DNA from: an uncultured Lachnospiraceae bacterium
GTDB taxonomy: Bacteria; Bacillota; Clostridia; Lachnospirales; Lachnospiraceae
Length of the DNA stretch: 22,411 bases
Assembly: GCA_937910785.1 (NCBI GenBank)
Contig: CALDLG010000110.1
Span: 1-22,411 of the forward strand
Reading direction: 5' to 3'
Under the pieces are notes generated by a model. That model was not told the origin of the DNA. It worked only from the letters and a program-made list of their open reading frames with translations, and ran no database searches. Shown here one piece after another: positions 1 to 7,800 of the stretch. Position numbers and translations under genes: made by a program. The stretch's first letter is position 1, and the number at the start of each line of letters is the position of its first letter.

Positions 1-1961
1 CTGTCGTCGAACCGGGAATTCATCACGATTTCCTGTACCAGCCCAAATGCCTGATCCAGTTTTTCATATAATACCTTCACCTTGATCTCAAAGGTTGCCG
101 TATACTTCTGCAGATCCTCCGCATCCACATATGTGTTGACGACCGGAACGATACCACCCGTCTGAATATTGATCTCATTAAACAGCTCTCCATAAGCATA
201 GTTTTCGGTGTCAACCAGTCCCAGAACTGACTTTAACAGGCCTACATAGGGAAAGAGGTGTTCGGGAACCTTCCGCAGATCGAATATAAAACGCAGATAA
301 CCGATTCCGTTCGTAAATATATCATGATAAAGAAGCAGTGTATCGCCGGCTCTCTTTTCCTCGTTAAGATAAGGCTCCGCTTCCTTCTTCATATCAGCTC
401 TCGTCAGAAGCGGTATCTTTTCCAGATTCTCTTTGGAATCCGGCTCTTCCTGATAAGCCTTCAGAGCCCTGGTCTGCTCCACGATTTCCGCAAGCTGTTC
501 ACCGGAAAGCGCAGCTTTCTTCTTTGCCAGCTTTTCCGCCAGTTCCTTTTCCTTTCGTGCCGTCAGTCCTTTCACCGGTTCCACAACCACCGCCGTCCTG
601 TGCGTATTGTTCAGCAGACAGTCGCGAATCAGATTCTCATAATAATCCGTATCAACAGCCTCTTTCAGCTTCCGGTATGTCTCATTTGCCTCTATGTGCA
701 CGAAGGGTTTACGGTCATCATAAAGCCAGCTGTCAAACATCATCAGGCCGAGCATAAGTCCTTTGGGATACGAGCCGTAATCCGCTTCCCGGAAACGAAA
801 CTCATAATAATTCAGTCCCGCGCGCAGCGCCTTCTTATCGAGACCTTTCTCCGCAAGCTCTGTCAGAATCTCCCGGATCGTCTTCTGGAACTCCGGAAGC
901 TGCTCCTTATCGGCATTCTTTGCCACGATCGAAAAATAAGGCTGCATAATGCCGTTCTCGTAACTGCTGTATACATCCTTGCCGATTCCCTTATCGATCA
1001 GCGCCTGTTTAAGCGGCGCCCCCGGCGCGGAACAAAGTACATAATCAAGCACCTGAAAAGCAATATACTGCTCCTTATCCAGATTGTTTCCGAAGGAAGT
1101 ATTGCAGGATAAGTAAGTATTTTCTTTCCCGGATTCACTCTCCATAATCGGATATTGCCTGTAAATTTCCACAGGCTTTTCAAACGGCGGCTCTTCGGTC
1201 AGCGAAGAATCCACTTCCAGCTTCTCATAGGCCGAAAGGTACGCCTCATCCAGAAAACGCAGCTTTTCCTCCATATCCATATCGCCATAGAGATAGATAT
1301 AGCTGTTGGAAGGATGATAATATCTGCTATGAAACGCCAGAAAATCTTCATAGGTCAGATCCGGTATCACATCCGGGTCCCCGCCTGACTCCACCGCATA
1401 GGATGTATGCGGATACAGAGAATTCATGATCTCCTGTACCAGCACATCGTCCGGAGACGAAAACGCGCCCTTCATTTCGTTATAAACAACACCGTTGATG
1501 GTCAGCTCATCCTCGATGCTCTCCATCTCATAATGCCAGCCCTCCTGCCGGAAAATCTTCTCTTCTCTGTAAATATTCGGATGAAAAACGGCGTCCATAT
1601 AGACATCCATCAGGTTCTGAAAATCCTTTTCATTACAGCTCGCCACCGGATAAATGGTCTTATCAGGAAAAGTCATCGCGTTTAAAAAAGTATTTAACGA
1701 CCCCTTGGCCAGTTCGATAAACGGGTCCTTGACCGGAAATTTGTCAGAACCGCACAGTACACTGTGCTCTATGATATGAGCGACCCCGGTGCTGTCCTTC
1801 GGCGGTGTCCGAAATCCGATGCAGAAAACCTTATTATTGTCATCATTCGACATCAGCACAACCCTCGCGCCCGTTTTCCTGTGCTCCATCAGATAACCCA
1901 TGGAGTTTAATTCCTTTATTTCCTTCTTCTCCAATATCGTATATGCCTGTAGCTGTTCCAT
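1..1961 (-). CDS. M16C (presequence protease/insulinase) family zinc metallopeptidase, 3' end outside the window
   Basis: This frame is open from the ATG at 1961 to the window edge, giving 653 codons of a family that is usually about 970 residues, so roughly the last third is missing. The inverted zinc motif HIIEH lies at residues 62-66, and the third ligand is Glu162 in NEMKGAF. The N-terminal context (GSDKFPVKDPF, then NTFLNAMTFPDKT) is typical of PreP/Cym1 proteins and their clostridial homologues. The end of the visible part runs into the middle M16C-associated domain. The family degrades unstructured peptides inside a closed two-half chamber; here it is probably cytoplasmic, as no signal peptide is seen. 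AAGGAGG sits 6 nt before the ATG, which fixes the start. The gene is probably monocistronic at its 5' end, with its own promoter about 110 nt upstream. Confidence 0.95.
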   Translation of the reverse strand, partial: MEQLQAYTILEKKEIKELNSMGYLMEHRKTGARVVLMSNDDNNKVFCIGFRTPPKDSTGVAHIIEHSVLCGSDKFPVKDPFIELAKGSLNTFLNAMTFPDKTIYPVASCNEKDFQNLMDVYMDAVFHPNIYREEKIFRQEGWHYEMESIEDELTINGVVYNEMKGAFSSPDDVLVQEIMNSLYPHTSYAVESGGDPDVIPDLTYEDFLAFHSRYYHPSNSYIYLYGDMDMEEKLRFLDEAYLSAYEKLEVDSSLTEEPPFEKPVEIYRQYPIMESESGKENTYLSCNTSFGNNLDKEQYIAFQVLDYVLCSAPGAPLKQALIDKGIGKDVYSSYENGIMQPYFSIVAKNADKEQLPEFQKTIREILTELAEKGLDKKALRAGLNYYEFRFREADYGSYPKGLMLGLMMFDSWLYDDRKPFVHIEANETYRKLKEAVDTDYYENLIRDCLLNNTHRTAVVVEPVKGLTARKEKELAEKLAKKKAALSGEQLAEIVEQTRALKAYQEEPDSKENLEKIPLLTRADMKKEAEPYLNEEKRAGDTLLLYHDIFTNGIGYLRFIFDLRKVPEHLFPYVGLLKSVLGLVDTENYAYGELFNEINIQTGGIVPVVNTYVDAEDLQKYTATFEIKVKVLYEKLDQAFGLVQEIVMNSRFDD

Positions 1962-2076
1962 CTGAATCCTCCTTGTTCTTCTTACAATGTTTATAACCTG
2001 ATATAACTTATATTAAGCCGTTTCACCGAAACTCCGGATTCCAAAGCAAACCTGCCCCGGAAAATCTCTTCACACT

Positions 2077-2106
2077 AGTATATCACCTACTTTGAAAATT
2101 AGTAAA
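2077..2106 (-). promoter_or_regulatory. Sigma-A type promoter of the M16C peptidase gene
   Basis: On the minus strand the -35 TTTACT (2101-2106) is 18 nt from the -10 TATACT (2077-2082), and a TG one base upstream of the -10 makes it an extended -10. Transcription would start near 2070, leaving a leader of about 110 nt before the ATG at 1961. The leader has a small stem (GTTTC/GAAAC) but nothing I recognise as a riboswitch. Confidence 0.6.
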
Positions 2107-2117
2107 GTATATAATAG

Positions 2118-2163
2118 AAATAAAAGAACAGGTAAAAACATAAAGTCCTGTTTCTACCTGTTC
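2118..2163 (-). terminator. Intrinsic terminator upstream of the M16C promoter
   Basis: GAACAGGTA (2126-2134) pairs perfectly with TACCTGTTC (2155-2163), and the stem continues inward with AAAC/GTTT. On the minus strand the hairpin is followed directly by TTTTATTT. It would stop transcripts arriving from the three-gene operon at 2454-4608 and insulate the M16C promoter just downstream. Confidence 0.7.
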
Positions 2164-2292
2164 AGTGTAAAAGGGGAATTTTACCTAATTTTGTTTAGCA
2201 ATGTCAGTTTATCAGATAAATTTGTCAAAAGCAATAGTATTATGCGTTAAATAAATTGTAAGTCATCGCGTAAAAATACAGTTCAGTTTCCC

Positions 2293-2456
2293 TAGTGTAA
2301 CGATTTTGTAATAACCAGACTTTATTCGCAGAATGAATCTTTTGTATGCAAGGCGCTTTTTCGCAGGCGTAGCGGTGGCTACGTCAAGAAAAGGCAACGA
2401 CGCAGACAAAGATTCAAGCAAGAATAAAGTCTGGTTAATTACAAATCGTTACACTA
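2293..2456. mobile_element. MITE-like palindromic element with TA (or CTAG) target duplication
   Basis: A 160-bp near-palindrome spans 2295-2454 and is flanked by TA at 2293-2294 and 2455-2456 (or by CTAG, if a 4-bp duplication is assumed). The ends begin GTGTAACGATTT on both strands. The arms stay similar through AACCAGACTTTATTC and GAATCTTT to a central perfect hairpin, CGTAGC-GGTG-GCTACG at 2368-2383, which is the exact centre of the element. It encodes no protein. The termini and TA duplication fit a non-autonomous IS630/Tc1-mariner-type MITE; a CTAG duplication would instead recall IS5-type targets. As RNA it would fold into one long hairpin at the 3' end of the upstream operon, where it may stabilise or terminate the message (inference). 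Confidence 0.8.
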
Positions 2457-2906
2457 GACGCTGAATGACATCATTGCCAGCTTGGACAGTATTATTTCCT
2501 GAATTTTGACTCCGTATTTCTTTTTCTGCGCCAGATTCATCTTCACGAATTCATCGAGCGCAACGATCTTATTTCGATATACCATGCCGGGCTTTCCGAA
2601 AAGAGGTTTCTTTTCCACAAGCAGACAGATCTTTACTTTCGTTTTCAGCTGCATGTAAGTCTTATAGGAGAACATCTCCGGCGTCATATAATAGAACTGG
2701 CTCTCCAACGTTGTCTCCGGCCGGGTGTCTTTCATAATATAATGTTCGATAATGCTCTTAAATTTAAAGGGCACCATCTCGTGCTCTGTCAGCTCCGCGT
2801 AGCTGTAACGCGCTCCCAGATAAAGCCTTCCGGTGTCCTGCATATAATATTTGAAATCATTATTCTGTTCTTCTTCGTTTCGATACTCTCTGTCCTGATT
2901 TTCCAT
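2454..2906 (-). CDS. Hypothetical protein, 150 aa, third gene of the rhomboid-like/sigma-like operon
   Basis: I do not recognise this protein. It is soluble, with a charged N-terminus rich in Asp, Glu, Asn and Gln (residues 1-16), then a mixed alpha/beta-looking stretch with several Tyr and Phe residues and a basic region near KLKTKVK/VEKKPLFGKPG. There is no signal peptide, membrane segment or Cys motif. The start is supported by GGAGG 5 nt before the ATG. It lies 41 nt downstream of the sigma-like gene, so it is very likely co-transcribed with it. The last sense codon, GTC, is followed by a TAG whose bases are the TA target site plus the first base of the MITE-like element. The reading frame therefore stops exactly at the insertion point. 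Confidence 0.8.
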   Translation of the reverse strand: MENQDREYRNEEEQNNDFKYYMQDTGRLYLGARYSYAELTEHEMVPFKFKSIIEHYIMKDTRPETTLESQFYYMTPEMFSYKTYMQLKTKVKICLLVEKKPLFGKPGMVYRNKIVALDEFVKMNLAQKKKYGVKIQEIILSKLAMMSFSV

Positions 2907-2947
2907 TCAATCCTCCATGTCAGAGCAGTTTCCGCGATGACATTTTC

Positions 2948-3682
2948 TTACTCCGCTATGGCCTCAATCTTATTGCCGCTCATGCGCACGGCATCCTCAA
3001 TGACCCTGCGGCTCATTCCCGTCTCCTTCATCAGCTCTTCAACCGTAACCTTGCGGTGCAGTTCTTCGGCAAGCTCATTGGCGCTGTCCGCCACTTTATT
3101 GATCCGTTCCACCATTTTCCTGCTCTTCTTCGCTTCTTCGGCATTTTCCGCAATAAACTCTTCCATCGCGTTCATAATCGTTCTGCAAAGCATCCCCTGC
3201 GCTTCCGCGGCATGCTCGAAAGCGCTCAGCATCGTAACGCCCAGGGTCAGCGCCACGTTTCCTTCTCCGATCAGGTCTTCCAGAAAAACGCCCTGTCCCG
3301 CATAGAGTCTGGAAATCTCCACAACCTGCGGCAGAAATAGCTGAATCAATCTGTTTCGGGCGTCCACATCACCCGCCATCGCAGAAAGCGTTACCGCCTC
3401 TTTTTCCCCTTCCGTGGCTTCCGGAAGCTCCGCCAGCTGCTTCAGATAGCCGTCCAGATAATCGATTTCCTCTTCGCTCAGATAATCTTCCGGCGAAGCG
3501 GGTTCTCCGATCCCGATATTCCGCTGTTTCAGATAATCCTTTACTAACGCAAACTGTGAATCCTCCGTCAGAAGATCCGCAACCGCTTCCCTGAGCTGTT
3601 CTTCCGAAATGCAGTTCCCCTGTTCCTTCGCCGTCTGCACCAACTGCTCCAGTCTCCCCGCAAATATTGTTTCCTGATTCAT
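2948..3682 (-). CDS. Sigma-70-like protein lacking region 4
   Basis: Residues (from an alternative ATG at 3691) 10-60 resemble the sigma 1.1 domain. Residues 67-110 look like a region 1.2 fragment. Residues 111-150 match region 2.1-2.2, with DLIGEGNVAL (139-148) in place of the core-binding DLIQEGNIGL. Residues 190-247 resemble region 3, including VTVEELMKETGMS (215-227). The aromatic/Trp promoter-melting segment of regions 2.3-2.4 is not recognisable, and the protein ends where region 4 should begin. It may therefore bind core polymerase without reading a normal promoter (inference). I prefer the ATG at 3682, since AAAGG is 10 nt away and GGAG 3 nt away, whereas the ATG at 3691 has almost no spacer. 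It sits 44 nt after the rhomboid-like gene and 41 nt before the next gene. Confidence 0.8.
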   Translation of the reverse strand: MNQETIFAGRLEQLVQTAKEQGNCISEEQLREAVADLLTEDSQFALVKDYLKQRNIGIGEPASPEDYLSEEEIDYLDGYLKQLAELPEATEGEKEAVTLSAMAGDVDARNRLIQLFLPQVVEISRLYAGQGVFLEDLIGEGNVALTLGVTMLSAFEHAAEAQGMLCRTIMNAMEEFIAENAEEAKKSRKMVERINKVADSANELAEELHRKVTVEELMKETGMSRRVIEDAVRMSGNKIEAIAE

Positions 3683-3726
3683 AAGCTCCATGCCTTTCTC
3701 TTAAACCTGCCACGCCCCTTTCAGGC

Positions 3727-4608
3727 TCAGGAATTTCCCCTGCCCTTCACATGCATGTGCGTGTACAGATGCTCTTCACAATATTCATAATTTCCATCAC
3801 ATTTTGAACAGAACCGAAACTGCATTTCCGGACTGTCCACCTCAGTCCGTCCACAGATAGCGCATTTATGTTTCGTAATACCGCCTGTATTGCGACGGAT
3901 ATCCCGTTTGAATTCCTGCCTCCTGTGAATCTGCTTCGGATTTAAATGCATCATATTCCGGGAGGAAAGGAAGAATACGACAAAATTAAGCAAAGAGGAT
4001 GCGATCGCAAACCGCATGAAGAAATCTCCCTGCAAAAAGGAAAAGAACAGCATCACCGCATAAACAACGCCGAGCCATTTTACCTTAATCGGAATAATAA
4101 ACATCAACAGCACCGATACATCGGGAAAAGTCGCCGCAAAAGCCAGGAAAATAGACATATTAATATAAAAGGTGCTGAAATATAAAGATCCGGCTCTGAA
4201 AAAAATCTCCGCCCCTCCGTCATAAAGCATTCGCTCTCCCATAAAAAGATACGCACATCCCATCATCAGAAAGCTTCCAAGGATCGTAAAGAGCATCCCC
4301 CCAAAAATATATACATTATAGCGATAGGTTCCCCAGGTTCTCTCTAACGTCGTACCGATGGAACAATAAAAATACAGCATCAGAAGCACCAGAAAAATAT
4401 TGGAACTGCTCGGCGGTATGAAAACCCACGTTACGAGCCTCCAGACCTGACCATGCAGAATCGCATAAGGATCCAGAGACAGAAAAATCTCCATCCAGGG
4501 TACCATGAATTTAATCACATATCCGACCGCATAACAGCAGACCAGCACCAACGAAAGATTTCTGACCGCATACTTTCCGAACTTTCTTTCAAAACGGCTC
4601 ATATTCAT
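3727..4608 (-). CDS. Rhomboid-fold membrane protein without protease residues, with C-terminal zinc-binding tail
   Basis: The protein is 293 residues from the ATG at 4608. It has about six hydrophobic segments (roughly 18-36, 54-64, 70-86, 98-124, 142-172 and 178-213). GQVWRLVTWVF (53-63) and GTTLERTWGTYRY (85-97) match the rhomboid/derlin fold. The catalytic Ser motif GxSG and the HxxxN of active rhomboids are missing, so it is probably a pseudoprotease. After a basic linker (221-240) comes a cytoplasmic-looking zinc tail with Cys249, Cys252, Cys267, Cys270 and Cys277 plus His280, His284 and His286. A GTG four codons upstream (4620) is in frame, but the AAAGG would be only 1 nt from it. First gene of the operon, with a clear promoter. 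Confidence 0.8.
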   Translation of the reverse strand: MNMSRFERKFGKYAVRNLSLVLVCCYAVGYVIKFMVPWMEIFLSLDPYAILHGQVWRLVTWVFIPPSSSNIFLVLLMLYFYCSIGTTLERTWGTYRYNVYIFGGMLFTILGSFLMMGCAYLFMGERMLYDGGAEIFFRAGSLYFSTFYINMSIFLAFAATFPDVSVLLMFIIPIKVKWLGVVYAVMLFFSFLQGDFFMRFAIASSLLNFVVFFLSSRNMMHLNPKQIHRRQEFKRDIRRNTGGITKHKCAICGRTEVDSPEMQFRFCSKCDGNYEYCEEHLYTHMHVKGRGNS

Positions 4609-4692
4609 ATAACAGACCACGCCTTTCTTTTATATTTGTGATTGAAAAATTCATTTTTCAACCCGGACATTTTGTCAGGAAAAGATGAATAT

Positions 4693-4721
4693 ATTTTAGC
4701 ATTCCTTTTTTTAAAAGTAAA
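4693..4721 (-). promoter_or_regulatory. Promoter of the rhomboid-like/sigma-like operon
   Basis: On the minus strand TTTACT (4716-4721) is 17 nt from TAAAAT (4693-4698), and TG precedes the -10 as an extended -10. The leader would be about 78 nt and contains a perfect short hairpin, TTGAAAAA/TTTTTCAA (4642-4661). Confidence 0.6.
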
Positions 4722-4804
4722 CGGCACAGATGCGAAATACGATAAAGTCATAAAAATTTAATATTTCTCTTTTAAAATCTTCATAAATTCCAAAAAATAG
4801 CTGA

Positions 4805-4833
4805 TTGCTTTTTCAAATTGACTGTCGTATAAT
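4805..4833 (+). promoter_or_regulatory. Promoter of the activase/dehydratase-like gene
   Basis: TTGCTT (4805-4810), a 17-nt spacer and a perfect TATAAT (4828-4833) lie about 60 nt before the TTG start at 4892. It is arranged back to back with the minus promoter at 4693-4721, leaving about 80 bp of AT-rich DNA between the two for possible shared control. Confidence 0.7.
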
Positions 4834-4891
4834 GACTTAGCGTGTCGAAATACATTTAATAAAGAAAGAACTATGAAGGAGTGATGATAAA

Positions 4892-7800
4892 TTGAATCAG
4901 ATGCAGTTTACACTCGGTATTGATATCGGATCTACAACAGTCAAGATTGCGATTCTTAACGAAAAACATCAGATTCTTTTTTCTGATTATAAAAGACACT
5001 TTGCCAACATCAGAGAAACCTTATCCGACTTACTGCAAAGAGCCTGCGAAAAACTCGGAAATATTTCTCTTCATCCCGTCATTACGGGTTCCGGCGGCCT
5101 GACATTGGCCAATTATCTGCAGATTCCCTTCGTTCAGGAAGTGATTGCGGTTTCCACCTCTCTTCAGGAATTCGCTCCGGTTACGGACGTGGCGATCGAG
5201 CTGGGCGGAGAAGATGCGAAAATCATCTATTTTGAAGGCGGTAACGTGGAGCAGCGGATGAACGGCATCTGTGCCGGCGGAACCGGCTCTTTTATCGACC
5301 AGATGGCATCTCTTCTGCAAACGGATGCATCGGGTTTGAATGAATATGCGAAAAATTACCACTCACTCTATACCATTGCCGCAAGATGCGGTGTCTTCGC
5401 CAAATCCGATATCCAGCCCCTGATTAACGAAGGAGCGACCAAAGAGGATCTGTCCGCTTCTATTTTTCAGGCGGTGGTCAATCAGACGATCAGCGGACTC
5501 GCCTGCGGAAAACCGATTCGCGGACATGTTGCGTTTCTGGGCGGACCGCTCCATTTTCTCTCAGAATTGAAACAATCCTTTATCCGCACGCTGAAGCTGG
5601 ATGATGAACATATTATCGATACGGAAAATTCACACCTTTTTGCTGCCATCGGTTCCGCACTGAACGCAAAGGAAAACACATGTTATTCCATGCAGGAAAT
5701 GGTCGACAAGCTGTCCCATGACATCAAAATGGAGTTTGAAGTGGAACGAATGGAGCCTCTGTTTGCCTCCAAACAGGAATACGACGCTTTCTGCAGACGA
5801 CATTCTGCCCATCATGTCAGAACCGCGGATCTGGCTTCCTATCATGGAAACTGTTTTCTTGGCATAGACGCCGGAAGCACAACAACCAAAGTCGCCCTCG
5901 TCGGAGAGGACGGTTCGCTCCTCTACTCCTTTTACAGCAGCAACGACGGCAGTCCTCTGAAAACAGCGATTCGTTCGATTCAGGAAATCTATTCCCTTCT
6001 GCCGGAAGATGTCAAAATCGTCCGTTCCTGCTCCACCGGTTACGGGGAAGCGCTGATGAAAGCTGCCTTTCTGCTGGATGACGGCGAGGTGGAAACAGTT
6101 GCGCACTATCATGCCGCCGCTTTCTTTAACCCGGCGGTGGACTGTATTCTGGACATCGGCGGACAGGATATGAAATGTATCAAGATCAAAAAACAGACCG
6201 TTGACAGCGTGCAGCTCAATGAAGCCTGTTCCTCCGGCTGCGGCTCCTTTATCGAGACCTTTGCCAGATCCCTGAACTACAGCGTACAGGATTTTGCAGA
6301 CGCCGCGCTTTTTGCCGCTCATCCGATCGATCTCGGAACCCGCTGTACTGTCTTCATGAATTCAAAAGTCAAACAGGCGCAGAAAGAAGGCGCAGGAGTA
6401 CCCGATATTTCCGCGGGACTTGCCTATTCCGTCATCAAAAATGCACTCTTTAAAGTCATCAAGGTATCCGATGCGGCGGAACTTGGCAAAAATATCGTCG
6501 TACAGGGCGGCACCTTCTATAACGATGCCGTCCTGCGAAGCTTTGAAAAAATTGCAGGCTGTGAGGCTGTCCGGCCGGATATTGCCGGTATTATGGGAGC
6601 TTTCGGCGCAGCTTTAATCGCCAGGGAAAACTACCGGGAAGGCTTTCAGACGACGATGCTTTCCATCGACAAGATCAATACCTTACAATTTGAAACGAGC
6701 ATGGCCAAGTGTAAGGGGTGTACGAATAACTGCCGCCTTACCATCAATAAATTCACCGGCGGTCGTCAGTATATCTCCGGCAACCGATGCGAAAGAGGTC
6801 TCGGAAAGGCCAAAAATGAGAACGGCATTCCGAATCTGTTCGATTATAAACTGAAAAGACTCTTCTCCTATGAGCCGCTTCCTGCCAACGAAGCAAAAAG
6901 AGGAACTGTGGGCATTCCACGGGTTCTGAATATGTATGAAAATTATCCCTTCTGGTTTACCTTTTTTACCCAACTGGGATACCGCGTGATTCTTTCTCCG
7001 AGTTCAAACCGCAGGATCTATGAACTTGGCATTGAATCGATTCCAAGCGAATCGGAATGCTATCCTGCAAAACTTGCACATGGACATGTGACCTGGCTCA
7101 TCCGGCAGGGTGTCGATTTCATCTTCTATCCGGCGCTTTTCTACGAACGGGAAGAGTTTCCTGAGGCAAACGATCACTATAACTGTCCGATCGTCACCTC
7201 CTATTCCGAAAATATCAAAAACAACGTCGAGGAGATCGGCCGGGGTGAGGTTCTTTTCCGCAATCCCTTTATGTCCTTCCGGGATTTAAAGACCGTTACG
7301 GAAGCCCTTACGAGAGAATTCAAAGAGCTTCCTGTAACAGATGTTATGAATTCCTGTGAAGCGGCCTGGAAAGAACAGGAGAAAGTACGGACCGACATGC
7401 AGGCAAAAGGCGAGGAAGTGCTCCGCTACATGGAAGAAAACCACAGGCGCGGCATCGTTCTTGCCGGCCGCCCTTACCATATTGACCCGGAAATCAACCA
7501 TGGCATTCCGGAGCTGATTAATTCCTATGACTTTGCCGTATTGACGGAGGACTCTGTCTCCCATCTCGCGGCGCCCGAACGGCCGCTTATCGTTTCCGAC
7601 CAGTGGATGTATCATTCCAGACTGTATGCCGCCGCGAGCTACGTCAAAACAAGAGACGATCTGGATCTGATTCAGCTAAACTCCTTTGGCTGTGGTCTGG
7701 ATGCCGTTACCACGGATCAGGTCAACGATATTTTGTCAGGTTCCGATAAAATCTATACCTGCCTGAAAATCGATGAGGTGAATAATCTGGGTGCGGCCAG

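Larger units (their letters stand above)
1962..2453. other. Gene-poor intergenic region
   Basis: These 492 bp hold no credible coding frame. They contain the M16C promoter and leader, the intrinsic terminator at 2118-2163, a weak AT-rich stem (GTAAAA at 2167-2172 with TTTTAC at 2179-2184), and then the palindromic MITE-like element. The stretch 2185-2290 is AT-rich and shows nothing I can name. Confidence 0.6.

Noticed and set aside
258..1112. Long plus-strand open frame of 284 codons
   Set aside because: It lies antisense to the M16C peptidase, whose zinc motif and family-wide similarity are clear; the plus-strand translation is rich in Arg, Leu and His with no recognisable domain and no ribosome site.
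4642..4661. Perfect hairpin in the rhomboid-like leader as a terminator or attenuator
   Set aside because: The stem is purely A/T apart from one G-C pair at each side, and no U-tract or alternative structure is visible, so a regulatory role is not supported.
5630..6322. Minus-strand open frame of 230 codons
   Set aside because: It is antisense to the second activase module of the 1413-residue protein and has no ribosome site or recognisable domain.
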